Assembly: GCF_038502225.1 (NCBI RefSeq)
Contig: NC_091374.1
Coordinates: forward strand, 7,971,151 to 8,035,150
Direction: 5' to 3'
DNA from: Cherax quadricarinatus
Lineage: Eukaryota > Arthropoda > Malacostraca > Decapoda > Parastacidae
Length of the DNA stretch: 64,000 nt
The translations under genes were made by a program, and so were the position numbers. Below, in pieces: positions 35,236 to 45,489 of the stretch. Each line of letters opens with the position of its first letter. Position 1 is the stretch's first letter. Under the pieces are notes generated by a model. That model was not told the DNA's origin and made no database searches. It worked only from the letters and a program-made list of their open reading frames with translations.

Positions 35236-35866
35236 ACTGTATAGTGTATACCATCAATAATAATGAGGTAGCAACATAATGGGTGTACCCATTTGTAATC
35301 AAAATAATGTATATACAACAAACGTATTGCTTATTTGTACCAGTTCCCAAATACTGATAAATTTAAGTAATGTTCCTTGAGAATGTGACCGATACTTAAA
35401 TAAAGTTTAAAATTGGTTTTACTTTCATTTTGGCGAAATTGTCTGTTGAGGTTGGTAGGAAATTTAGTTTTAGTAGTTTAGTATCTGTATTACGCACCCC
35501 TTACCTATCTTGTGGGCGGTAGTCAAAAGTGCTAGTTTTATCAAATGAGTGTGAAATGGCAACATGCTAAATATTTTGCACTCTAGCAGGAGTGCTGATC
35601 TTTTCTTTCTGTATCATAATACGTAAGATGGGAGGCAAGTCTTACACATCATTACTTACATTCACTATACGCATTTTTATTTAATGTGCTTCATATTTCT
35701 TATTCCTTTAATAATTGCCTTTCCATCCTACGAGACCTGACCTGAGACCAGACCCTGAGGAAGATCCTCTTGATAACACTTAACAGATGGTATCACTTTT
35801 TTTTTTGTGAATTTGTCGTATTTAATACCAGAAACAATGTATGACCGAGGTATATATGTGCCACAG

Positions 35867-36035
35867 ATTTGGAGGGAACATCACCACTAGCCGCTCCAAT
35901 TCCGAGTGCCCAGAATTCTTAACCGTGTGCTGCAATAATCCGCTAGAGAAGGTCCCTCCAATTACTGAGCAATACTCCTCAGCCTGTGGTCGTCGTAATC
36001 CTCAAGGAGTCAACGCCCGGATCCTTGGATTTAAG
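35867..36035 (+). CDS. Clip-domain serine protease homologue, coding exon 2
   Basis: Acceptor GTGCCACAG at 35858-35866. Its first base completes the Arg codon of the previous exon, giving LIDIRFGGNITTSRSNSECP then EFLTVCC, which supplies cysteines four to six (C115, C122, C123) of the clip domain and so confirms the splice choice. An upstream acceptor (AATACCAG at 35831) would put a stop in frame. The rest, CGRRNPQGVNARILGFK, is the linker before the protease-like domain, with one cysteine that in this family usually bridges to it. The donor is AAG|GTTAAT at 36036, phase 0. Confidence 0.85.
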
Positions 36036-36557
36036 GTTAATGTTCATTTATTAGTCACTTGTGCAGTACTAATGAGGGAGTGTGTGTATGTTTATAAATA
36101 TCATGCCTATAACAAGGCACACTTTAGGAGATAAACACCAGTTTGGTGAATACCAAGTCAAGTGCCATACCACTCGCCCACCATATTACAAGAGTAACGA
36201 GCACTATTTGAAATGATTCAACCCATTGTTGGAGTGTTTGGTTTCAGTTGCCTGGCTATTTCACCAAATTCCAGGTCATAAGGCAAACCATTAGCTAGTC
36301 TTTTCAGTTTATCTATACGAACAGGCACATATTGTACCGGATAAATGGAACGTGGCAAATGTGATACCAGTTTACTAAGCAGTAGATAGATCCTCAGTTT
36401 CAATTATAGGCTAACACCAGTGCAAAACATTGACGATCTATCCATGTATTCTAAGAAACTAACTGCATTGTGATATAACAGACCTGGTCGTGAATACCAC
36501 ATGGCATTACGTTATTGATTTTCTATGGTCTAATAGGATTTCATTTTATCTAAACAG

Positions 36558-37355
36558 GATAACCAAGCCCAGTTTGGAGAGTTCCCATGGATGACTGCAG
36601 TGTTGCGTCAGGAAGTTGTGACGACTGACAAGCCAGTTAACCTGTATGTGTGCGGAGGTTCCCTGATCCATCCATCTGTTGTGCTCACTGCGGCGCACTG
36701 TGTGGCCTCCTGGGATGCAGGAGTACTCAAAATCCGCGCCGGAGAGTGGGACACTCAGCGGGAGTATGAGCTCTTCCCTCACCAGGACCGTAATGTGGCC
36801 AAAGTGGTCATCCACGAGGGTTACAAGTCAGGCCCGCTCCACTATGACTATGCCCTCTTGTTCTTGGATCAGCCGCTTGACTTAGCGCCCCATATTGACA
36901 CCGTGTGTCTTCCTGCTCAGAACCAGAACTTGCTCGGTGCCGAGTGCTGGGCTACAGGTTGGGGCAAAGACAAATTTGGAAGCGATGGAGAATTCCAAAA
37001 TGTTTTGAAAAAGATTAAATTGAGTCTCACGCCATTCGACAAGTGCCAGGCTGCTCTGAGGAAGACCAGGTTGGGAAACTTTTTCAATCTGGACCGATCT
37101 TTTGTCTGCGCTGGAGGCGAGCCCGGCTTAGACACGTGCAAAGGTGACGGTGGCTCCCCACTGATGTGTAAGGCCTCGCAAGACACCTACGTGCAGGTGG
37201 GCATTGTTGCTTGGGGCATTGGTTGTGGGGAAAATGGCATTCCAGGAGTATATGCTAACATACCGTACGTCAGCGACTGGATCAAGAAGACTTCGGAAAC
37301 AACATTAGCCCAACTGGGGGTTTCCATCGGAAAATATTGGGATCATAGTGTGTAA
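36558..37355 (+). CDS. Clip-domain serine protease homologue, coding exon 3 (inactive trypsin-like domain)
   Basis: Acceptor CTAAACAG at 36550-36557, phase 0; stop TAA at 37353-37355. The S1-like domain starts DNQAQFGEFPWMTAV and has TAAHC (His204) and HYDYALL (Asp254), but the catalytic Ser is replaced: CKGDGGSPLMC has Gly355 where GDSGGP is expected. It is therefore a serine protease homologue of the masquerade/PPAF-II type. In crustaceans such secreted proteins act in haemolymph as cofactors of prophenoloxidase activation or in pattern recognition and adhesion; the exact role here is inferred. Other features are conserved: CGGSLIHP, ATGWG and GIGCGENGIPGVYANI. The usual IVGG activation motif is absent. 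Confidence 0.92.
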   Translation, partial: DNQAQFGEFPWMTAVLRQEVVTTDKPVNLYVCGGSLIHPSVVLTAAHCVASWDAGVLKIRAGEWDTQREYELFPHQDRNVAKVVIHEGYKSGPLHYDYALLFLDQPLDLAPHIDTVCLPAQNQNLLGAECWATGWGKDKFGSDGEFQNVLKKIKLSLTPFDKCQAALRKTRLGNFFNLDRSFVCAGGEPGLDTCKGDGGSPLMCKASQDTYVQVGIVAWGIGCGENGIPGVYANIPYVSDWIKKTSETTLAQLGVSIGKYWDHSV

Positions 37356-37476
37356 TTTCACAAGTTTTGTCTTGGTCTTAGTCTGTAATCTAAATTAAGG
37401 CGAGTATTTTATTACCGGATGAGCAACGATATTTGTGTTGCTCAGAGACAGATTTAAGCTAGTGATAAATTCTGGT

Positions 37477-37482
37477 AATAAA
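37477..37482 (+). terminator. Candidate polyadenylation signal of the protease homologue gene
   Basis: AATAAA about 120 nt after the stop codon, the first one downstream on this strand. No cleavage-site evidence. Confidence 0.5.
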
Positions 37483-37559
37483 TATTAAAATGTATCGTGA
37501 ATAAGAATGATTTCATAGATTTTAGATCATCTTGAATCGCAACAACCTGGGCGTTGGGG

Positions 37560-37810
37560 AGAGGGAATTTATAATTAATACGATCAGTGGAAAGTGCTAA
37601 ACCCGTAGGGGATCATGTGGCATGGGAGACGATCACGTTCAAATTATTATTATTATAAAAAAGAAGCGCTAAGCCACAAGGGCTATACAGCGCTGCAGGG
37701 CAGGAAGGAAGCGACACGTTCAAAGAAAATGGAGAATAGACCCCACTTCCTTGGATCAACAGCCTCTCACCACTATCAAGGCGCCTTCCTGGAGAGGAGG
37801 GGATTTCTAA
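37560..37810 (+). repeat. Two GCGCTAAACC-type interspersed repeats
   Basis: AGTGCTAAACCCGTAGGGGA (about 37590) and AAGCGCTAAGCCACAAGGGC (about 37663) with the typical CTTCCTTGGATCAACAGCC and CCTTCCTGGAGAGGAGGGG. Same family as 24243-24640. A partial third copy is near 37980-38030. Confidence 0.55.
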
Positions 37811-38304
37811 GTAAGACGAGACTGCTGTCAGTTATCTGAACTTAGATGTAAAATACATATGATTAGGAAGAAAACGCGGTGACATACATTCAGTTTTTCC
37901 ATTCTAATGATCGACGAATTATCATCACATACAAGTAAATAAGAGGTATTAAGGTTGGACCTAAAAGAGGACAAGTGTAATTCCTTGGATCGAGAGTCCC
38001 TCACCACCATAAAAGATCCTTCCTTGCAATGACTCGTATAATGCCATTTTAATGATCCATATACAACTGTAATAATTCTTAACTTGCTGGGATGAATTTG
38101 AATGTGATTACCTAATTTAGCAACACCAAATTGTTAATATTAAGTGTCTTGTACGAATGTTAATGTTTTTTATATAATCTTACAATATTTATGTAAATAA
38201 ACTTCAAAACTTTAGAATAGTTGTATTCCTCTATCATCTCACGGCACAGAGCTGCCTTAAAACCCGCTGAAGACATGAAGAAAATCAGAAATTGCCTTAA
38301 GAAA

Positions 38305-38545
38305 AGTGCCCAGGGCTTGGTCGACAGCTTCTTCAGCTCACATACGGAGGGTCTGGGGATCGATCCCGGTATGGATGAAACGTTGGGAATGTTTCCCCTA
38401 CACCTGCCTCTATTCACCTAGCAGTAAGTAGGTACCTACTGTGGGTTGTACTGGGGAACAAGATTAACCTTTAACCTAATTTGCTTGAAATGCTTTACAT
38501 AACCAGAGTTGTAATACGTAGTTGTATCATGTACTTGTAGAATTA
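38305..38545 (+). mobile_element. tRNA-derived SINE, degenerate copy
   Basis: GGGGATCGATCCCGGTATGG stands in for box B, followed by CCTACACCTGCCTCTATTCA and CTAGCAGTAAGTAGGTACCT, then the CTAATTTGCTTGAAATGC tail. Box A is eroded. Confidence 0.6.
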
Positions 38546-38559
38546 TTGGATATTATAAG

Positions 38560-38820
38560 ATTTTCTTGAGATTTTTAACTCGGAGGGTTAGCCACCCAGG
38601 ATAACCTAGTATTCAATGCGTCATCGATGACTTATTTCCACCGGTGTCCTTTAATCTTGTCCCTCTGGATGCGACCCACAACAGTCGATTAACACCCACG
38701 TACCTACTTACTGTTAGGTGAACAGGGGCAGCAGGTACAAGGGAACATGTCCGTGTCGGGATCGAACCCCGGACACTTAGTATGTGATCTGTGTGCACTA
38801 CCAACTGAGCCAAAGGACAA
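38560..38820 (-). mobile_element. tRNA-derived SINE (minus strand)
   Basis: Complement of box B (GGGATCGAACCCCGG, 38759-38773) and of a tRNA-like head, then GTTAGGTGAACAGGGGCAGC, GGATGCGACCCACAACAG and the GGAGGGTTAGCCACCCAGGA tail. The head here has AACTGAGCCAAAGGACAACC. Confidence 0.75.
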
Positions 38821-39088
38821 CCTGGCTTCTTTAGTGATATATTTTAACGATCCTATATATATGGATTACTAGTTTTCTCGAGCGTTATTATGTGTTTAAA
38901 TTTAGAGGAAAAAATAGGACCTGTTCAGCAGCAACTAGTGCGGTCTTGGCACAAAAAAATATGAATAGAAATCAGTTGAGAACAGGTGGGACTCCAAAAA
39001 AAACTCGCTTACCAGTGTTAAACACTAGTTCACGACAGTCTAACACGATTCATCCAACTTGGCATGTAGTAATATACCTAAGTAAGTG

Positions 39089-39273
39089 GTATAAACCGTG
39101 GTAATAAATACCGACAAGTTGGTTTAGAAAGACACGTAAGCAAACACTATGACATTTATTAGAAAACGTTTCGGTCCTGGGACCTTGATCACTTCTAACA
39201 TACAGAGGTAGAAAGACATTATATATATAGGCGGAGAGTGAGACGCACGTGACCTGAGGAATGTCATAAGAAG
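39089..39273 (-). mobile_element. PLE-related terminal element D2, single arm
   Basis: Flanked by a 9-bp duplication AAGTAAGTG (39080-39088 and 39274-39282). It begins with the inverted D tail (GTATAAACCGTGGTAATAAA, TACCGACAAG) and carries the complement of TGATCAAGGTCC-CA-GGACC-GAAACG. No second arm. Same tail as D1 and as 41300-41386. Confidence 0.75.
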
Positions 39274-39812
39274 AAGTAAGTGTATTCAGGTACACAAACA
39301 GTTACATAAACTATCATTCATAGCAGCATGTGTAAATTACCTAGGATAACCCGAAAAAGTCAGTGACTTATTACTATTGGATGAATCTCGTTAGACCTGC
39401 CTGGACCAATGGTTAACACGTTGGTCTGTGAGTAACAGATGGTAATGGAGAGAACATATGGTAGAAATGCAACTATTTTACATTGAAACTAAGCTCACAA
39501 ATTCACAGCTAGCCATACCCCAGCAACAACAGTTAATGATTATGCAAACTGTTATTTTGGGAGATATTAGCAAAAACATTACCTTTATTTTTGATCAAAC
39601 ACTACTTCAGGACCAACAATGCTTAGTATTGTGTCGTATAACACTTATGGCCAATCACAGCAATGTCAACAAAGACGTGCTTTTCACACAGCTACCGCTG
39701 GCGGAGTGAGGTAGCTACGTTATTTTAGATTGGGTTCGTTTGAGTTTCATTAGGCTTTACGATTGTTACTATTTCCACAAAATAAAATTGTCCATGGCAT
39801 GGCATGTTTGCG

Positions 39813-40035
39813 AATTAATTATCGGACATCAGGGGATTAATTGTCGACATATAATTAGGTCAATTATAGGGCATATTAGGGAATTAATTATAGGACATAT
39901 TAGGGAATTAATTATCGATATATTAAGGGATTAATTATCGATATATTAAGGGATTAATTATCGACATATTAGGGAATTATTGGACATACCAGAGAACTAA
40001 TTATCAGATATTAGGGAATTAATTATCGATTAACT
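39813..40035. repeat. Degenerate about 23-bp AT-rich tandem repeat
   Basis: About nine diverged copies of TTAGGGAATTAATTATCGAC plus ATA, of varying length. The TTAGGG is part of the unit and not a telomere run. Confidence 0.75.
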
Positions 40036-40494
40036 CGCACCAACCCCTAAACTAAATGTTTATCCTGAAATTTTGAAGAAAGGGACATAAATAGTGACAC
40101 CAGACAGGTAACATAAGTAATGAGGTAACATGGCGAGCAGTGAACAACTTAATGACGTCAAATACGTATATTGTACTCACAAGCCGTCCAGTAGTAATAA
40201 CTAGAAGATCTACAGCACTATATCTCCTGCTGTCAATCTCAAATAAATAATAATCTTCCTTCACTGGTACGACGTGTACCTCCATGTTGGTAGTTTACTG
40301 GACGACTGACAGCTGTTTCAGGGACCCCGATGAAAATCAGTCGCTTTCTTGACTTTTTTGGGTATCTATAGATATGCTGCTATATATGATAATTTTTATC
40401 ATTGTATTAATGTGTACCTGAATACTTACACCGCTTTGCTTCAGTTTCCATGGAAAATATTACCCAAGCCTGACCGGTGAAATAAAAGGAATCT

Positions 40495-41030
40495 CCCTTT
40501 ACCTGGAGAGAGTTCCGGGGGTCAACGCCCCCGCGGCCCGGTCTGTGACCAGGCCTCCTGGTTAAGATAAGATAAGATTTCGTTCGGATTTTTAACCCCG
40601 GAGGGTTAGCCACCCAGGATAACCCAAGAAAGTCAGTGCGTCATCGAGGACTGTCTAACTTATTTCCATTGGGGTCCTTAATCTTGTCCCCCAGGATGCG
40701 ACCCACACCAGTCGGCTAACACCCAGGTACCTATTTGCTGCTAGGTGAACAGGACAACAGGTGTAAGGAAACGTGTCGGAATGTTTCCACCCGCCGGGAA
40801 TCGAATCCGGGCCCTCCGTGTGTGAAGCGGGAGCTTTAGCCACCGGGCCACAGGCTGTTACTGCAGCCAGCAGTAACAGCCTGGTTGATCAGGCTGTTAC
40901 TGCTGGCTGCACGCAAACCAACGTACGAGCCACAGCCCGGCTGGTCAGGAACCGACTAGAAAATTATAATCAAATAGAAGCGCTAAACCTACAAGGATCA
41001 TATAGCGTCCGAAAACAGAAAATCCCCACT
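40495..41030 (-). mobile_element. L-A LINE tail interrupted by a SINE
   Basis: The LINE tail is at 40497-40562 (TTACCTGGAGAGAGTTCCGG, CCAGGCCTCCTGG) and resumes at 40856-40950 (CAGGCTGTTACTGCTGGCTG, CGTACGAGCCACAGCCCGGC). The SINE lies between. At the junction, 40863-40882 and 40891-40910 are perfect inverted 20-bp arms of the tail sequence, so part of the tail is duplicated in opposite orientation. Confidence 0.7.
40566..40855 (-). mobile_element. tRNA-derived SINE, full-length
   Basis: On the minus strand the element starts with a tRNA-like head: box A TGGCTAAAGCTC (complement at 40831-40842) and box B GGATTCGATTCCC (complement at 40796-40808), which would drive RNA polymerase III. Then comes a conserved body (CACCTGTTGTCCTGTTCACC, GTCGCATCCTGG) and the tail GGTTAAAAATCC ending in a short CTTATCTTATCTT repeat. 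Confidence 0.85.
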
Positions 41031-41069
41031 AGAAATAAGTCAATTTGACTCTTTTGGGTAATTTATACG

Positions 41070-41386
41070 TCACCACGTATAAGAACATAAGAATGGAGGA
41101 ACACTGCAGAAGGCCTACTGGCCCATGCGAGGCAGGTCCTTATCAAAACAACCTCTGCCTATGATGAGGACGGGTAGACGATGAAATCATGTGACTCCTG
41201 TGTTGTTGGGTTGGTGCTGCTTAAGTATCATGTATGCCAATGTTTTTGAAATTTTGTAGTTTCCAGTGTTGCGTTCTATAGTGTCGGTGACGGCGATTAG
41301 TGAGGCTTCTAATAAATATGTTATAGTGTTTGCTTACGTGTCTTTCTAAACCAACTTGTCGGTATTTATTACCAAGGTTTATACCA
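41070..41386 (+). mobile_element. PLE-related element D3
   Basis: Begins with AAGAACATAAGAATGGAGGA and CACTGCAGAAGGCC, the module found after the PLE2 coding end, and ends with TTGCTTACGTGTCTTTCTAA, CTTGTCGGTATTTATTACC and GGTTTATACC, the complete D tail in plus orientation. The canonical GAAACG hairpin is not seen in this copy, so it is rearranged or partly deleted. Confidence 0.6.
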
Positions 41387-41515
41387 ACCTGTCACATGTA
41401 CCAGTAGCCTGTCACATGTACCAGTAACCTGTCACATGTACCAGTAACCTGTCACATGTACCAGTAACCTGTCACATGTACCAGTAACCTGTCACATGTA
41501 CCAGTAGCCTGTCAC
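41387..41515. repeat. 20-bp tandem repeat, about 6.5 units
   Basis: AACCTGTCACATGTACCAGT repeated almost perfectly (two units have AGCC for AACC), starting exactly after the D3 tail. Confidence 0.93.
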
Positions 41516-41610
41516 ATAAGAACATAAGAAAGGAGGAACACTGCAGCAGGCCTGTTGGCCCATACTAGGCAGGTCCTTTACAATTCATCCCACTAACAAA
41601 CATTTGACCA
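41514..41610 (-). mobile_element. CR1-like LINE 3' UTR fragment
   Basis: ACATAAGAAAGGAGGAACAC through CAGGTCCTTTACAATTCATC is almost identical to 19960-20045 of the minus-strand LINE at 19.9 kb. Confidence 0.65.
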
Positions 41611-42029
41611 ACCCAATTTTCAATGCTTTCTTTGAGGCTTTCTTTGCATTGAACCAATATTGTAAATACATAATCTCAATGTACTATTTGCAAAGACAAA
41701 TAAATAAATAAAAAACTATTTATGTATACCTGTACCTGAGTAAACTTAATTAGGTCAGGTAGACTCCGTTCCAGAAGACCGGAAGGCTGACCCTCACCAT
41801 TCACAGTTATATAACTGTCCTTTGTGACCTCTTGTCATCCTGGTTGTCTTGTGGTACTGATCACAAGATGAGCTACTCAGGAACTAACACCTGAGGCTGT
41901 ATACTCTTTCCCTCCAAAACCGTAATTATTTTCTTAATAATGATAATTATTATACTTAGGGAAAGTGCTGACCCCAATGGAAATGTCACTGACTTTGAGG
42001 GTTACCCTACGTAACTTAGTGTTGCTATG

Positions 42030-42345
42030 TCCCCCGTGGCCTGGTGGCTAAAGCTCTAGCTTCACACGGCGAGGGTCAGGGTTCGATTCCCGGCGAGGGT
42101 AGAGACATTGGGCATTTCCTTACATCGGTTATCTATGTTCCCCATCAGCAAAAAAATTACCTGGGTGTTAGTCGACTGGTGTGGGTCGCATCCTGGGACA
42201 AAACCGACCTAATTTGCCCGAAATGCTCTGCATAACAAGCGGCTTTCCATATAGTAGTATGTCATTAATGTCAGCTAGACCTGTATACCTTGTACATGTA
42301 CTTGTTGAAATAAAGATATATTATAATTGTACTTACGTATACTTG
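42030..42345 (+). mobile_element. tRNA-derived SINE, tail type 2
   Basis: Box A TGGCTAAAGCTC (42045-42056) and box B GGTTCGATTCC (42080-42090) are both near consensus. The body matches the other copies up to GTGGGTCGCATCCTGGGACA, then a different tail follows: CCTAATTTGCCCGAAATGCT, CTGCATAACAAGCGGC, CCTGTATACCTTGTACATG, ending in AATAAAGATATATTATA. The ORF across the head is a shadow. Confidence 0.85.
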
Positions 42346-42414
42346 TACCTAAATAAACTTATGTACCATACAGCACCTGGGAAGGGAAGGCAACAGTAAT
42401 AATCATTCCTTCTA

Positions 42415-42665
42415 CAAATACATGTACAAGGTATACAGGCCTTGCTGATATCAATGACATCCTACTATACACAAAGCCCCTTGTTATGCAGAGCATTTCG
42501 GGCAAATTAGGTCAATTTTGTCCCATCCCCATGATGCAACCCACACCAGTTGACTAACACCCAGGTACCTATTTTAATGACAGGTGAACAGGGACAGCAG
42601 TTGTCTTCAGTAAACACTTCATAATGTTTCCACCTATACTGGGGATCGAACCCAGGACCTCAAGG
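42415..42665 (-). mobile_element. tRNA-derived SINE, tail type 2 (minus)
   Basis: Complement of the type-2 tail (CATGTACAAGGTATACAGGC, TTATGCAGAGCATTTCGGGC) and of box B (GGGGATCGAACCCAGGACC, about 42640-42658). The head beyond box B is truncated or diverged. Confidence 0.75.
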
Positions 42666-42861
42666 AAAAAGGAAAACAGGTCCTATTTCTTAAATCAAGA
42701 GCCTATTATCACCAGCATCGAGGCACCTCCTTTGAATTGCTTTCATCTATTTTAATCAGGAGGAAGCACAAAACCCAAAGGGGTTCACTAATAGATGAAC
42801 TCAGGTTCGATCCAAGGGAAGAATAAATCCAACCCCTTGGACCAGGGCACCTCCTTAAAAG

Positions 42862-43155
42862 ATGAGATAAGATTTTGTTTGGATTTTTAACCCCACTGGG
42901 TTAGCCACCCAAAATAACCCAAAAAAGGCAGTGCATCATCGAGGACTGTCTGTCTTATTTCCAGTGGGGTCCTTCAATCTTGTCCCCCAGGATGCCACCC
43001 ACACCAGTTGCCTAACACCTAGGTACCTACTTAACTTCTAGATGAACAGGGGCAGCAGGTGTAAGGAAACACGCTCAATGTTTCGATCCTTGCTGGGGAT
43101 TGAACCATGGACACTTAGTGTGAGGAGAGAGCATTGCCTACCAGGCCATGGGTTA
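42862..43155 (-). mobile_element. tRNA-derived SINE, tail type 1 (minus)
   Basis: GATGAGATAAGATTTTGTTT tail at the left, GGTTAGCCACCC and GATGCCACCCACACCAG body, complement of a weak box B (GGGGATTGAACCATGG), and CCAGGCCATGGG at the head end. Complete but diverged. Confidence 0.78.
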
Positions 43156-43159
43156 TTAT

Positions 43160-43225
43160 AATTACAATCAAAACTAAGTGCTAAACCCACACGGGTCATA
43201 CTGTGCTGTACCGCTCTAGATACTA
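43160..43225 (-). repeat. Fragment of GCGCTAAACC-type repeat
   Basis: AACTAAGTGCTAAACCCACACGGGTCAT-like sequence (first part AACTAAGTGCTAAACCCACA). Short, adjoining the SINE. Confidence 0.5.
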
Positions 43226-44944
43226 CCACTGCAACTTTGGCTTATTATTATAATAAATTTGTATTATTACACTAAAACTAAACTTGTGTTGGTCAAGTAA
43301 AAGTTACACAGTCTGCAGGAATATCATTAAAGTTGATTCAAGGAAAGGGAGGGTAGTTCTAATTAGGGGTGTGCAAAAGTATCAATATTGGTATTGGCTA
43401 ATTTTTATAGTACACCAGGTATATGCCTAAAATTGGGTATATGCTAATTTTGTATTAATATCAGCTAGTATTGGAAACTTCCAATTTGAATAACAATTTT
43501 TGTTTTATTTTTTACTAGGTAGCTACAAATTATTAGTTTATCTTACCTTACATTCTAGTTGTCATTACCTGTTGGCTTGGAAGTGTGAGGGGTGGACTGA
43601 TGTGGCCCTACTGGTGAATGGTTGTGGCTCTTGTCTTGCAGACACAGAATTATTAGTAGTCAATGATTGTACTCGAGTACTTATATATTCTGTGATGAAT
43701 CTCTGGTCTGTTTTCACCTGAAGTATATACTTTATACAGTTGATGATAAGGAATCATTAGCTGCACCAGACCTTGCTTTAGAGTGCAGAAGGTTGGTACA
43801 AAAGGTTAGTTTCTGTTAGAAAGGTATAGAGCGAATCTACTTTAAAGGTTCTGCTTTCAGCAAAAAAGAGCAGAGTGCATCTGGGTATTGTCAAGTGTAT
43901 TCTGCATACTCTCTGATACACAGGATAGCTTAATTTAAGAGATACGATGAACTGGCAGTTGTCGCAGAGAGGCATCTGGTATCTTTCCATGAAGTATCTG
44001 TGTGTGAGGCAGGTGTGTTCAATTCACAATTATGGAACAATAGTTTTGCATATATTACAGCTATTGTCAGCAGTATCAAAGTTAAGAGATTATTGTAAAA
44101 CAGTTCAAACAAACAAAAAAAAAGGGACTTCTCTGTGGAAACTTGGTAAATCATGAATGGCAGATCAAAGAGCAGAGAATGCATGCTCATTATCCTGAAC
44201 ATCAGTGTATCCAGGGACCAAATGAAAAACAATGTCTTTGTGTTTACTGGAAATACATTGAACCATTGTCTTAAACAGAATACTATGGGATGTAGGAAGT
44301 TGAATTTTTGAATAGCTTGTAATGGGATAAACTGTTATAATGCCAGGCAGTGTCACTGAGGTATTGGCATTTATGCTGGCAACATAAGCACTGCAACAAG
44401 ATTGTTTGTATAATGTGATGTGTATGAGCTTTTGCTTGTTTTAAAGCTACAAATTCTCCTGTAGTATGGTTGTACAAATAGTAGCCCACACAGCATGTTT
44501 CAAATTATGTGAGAGCAGTCATATTACCAAGTTATGCATTTCTCATGTTTAGCTAAGGTCTGGGGGTTGGTGAGAGAAGTTGTTCAGAAAATGAAGGTGA
44601 TAAAGTGATGCATAGCTTATCTGTAGGGTAACTGGGACTGGGAAGAGCAGTATGCCATGCATAAATTGTCCTTCTGCATGTTTAAATTGCCATTGGGAGC
44701 AGGGATAGAAGTACGGTAAGTATATTTGTTGTTAATGATGTACAAGTTCGTAAGGGTAGCATTTACTCCCTGCCTCTGGGTGATGGTAGAAGTATATATT
44801 TCTTTAACAGTCCTATATGTAGAAGGGGAAGTCTGGGGATAGTCCATCCGCAAAAGAAATGTTCTGCTAGGCATAATGTGGGCCCAGAGTGGGGAGCTTT
44901 TTATGTGATTACAAGCTGAATTGTTACAATTTGTTGCTATGCAA
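43226..44944. other. No recognised feature
   Basis: 1.7 kb with only short frames and no repeat that I recognise. Confidence 0.5.
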
Positions 44945-44947
44945 TTA

Positions 44948-45235
44948 GGCCCCATGGCCTGGCTGGCAAAGCTCTTGCTTCACACATTGAGGGCCCAGGT
45001 TCAATTCCCGGTGGGGTAGAAACATTTCGATGCATTTCCTTACACCTATTGTCCTGTTCACCTAGCAGCAAGTATGTACCTGGGTGCTAATTAACTGGTG
45101 TGGGTCGCATCCTGGGGGGGACAAGATTGAAGACCCCAATGGAAATAAGACGAACAGTCCTCGATGAAGCACTGCCTTTCTTGGGTTATCCTGGGTGGCC
45201 AACCCTTTGGGGTTAAAAATCCAAACGAAATCTTA
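44948..45235 (+). mobile_element. tRNA-derived SINE, tail type 1, full-length
   Basis: Box A-like TGGCAAAGCTC (44964-44974) and box B GGTTCAATTCC (44998-45008), then CCTGTTCACCTAGCAGCAAG, GTGTGGGTCGCATCCTGG, ATCCTGGGTGGCCAACCC and CCAAACGAAATCTTACG. About 288 bp, the best plus-strand copy of this tail type. Confidence 0.87.
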
Positions 45236-45489
45236 CGTTAGGAATGCTTCCTGTGATCGAAAATACTTTGCTGGATGGTACTTGTGGTACTGTCGAGGCA
45301 TTAGTTTCAGTTCACTTACTGCCAAGTGATGACCTGCTATGTAGACTAAGGTAAGAAGTGCAAGGCAATCAAATGTTGAAGAGTGAGTTGTGTTTGTTGT
45401 TAATGCAGTTGTTTATTGTTTGATTGGGTTGTTTGTTAGATAACTGTTAGCAGTTCTGCCATTTGATGCATAGACAATCTGAAAATTGT

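Noticed and set aside
39813..40035. Interstitial telomere (TTAGGG)
   Set aside because: TTAGGG is one part of a 23-bp AT-rich unit and is never in tandem.
42030..42105. Functional tRNA gene
   Set aside because: Boxes A and B are good, but the same head with the same body occurs eight times, so it is a SINE.
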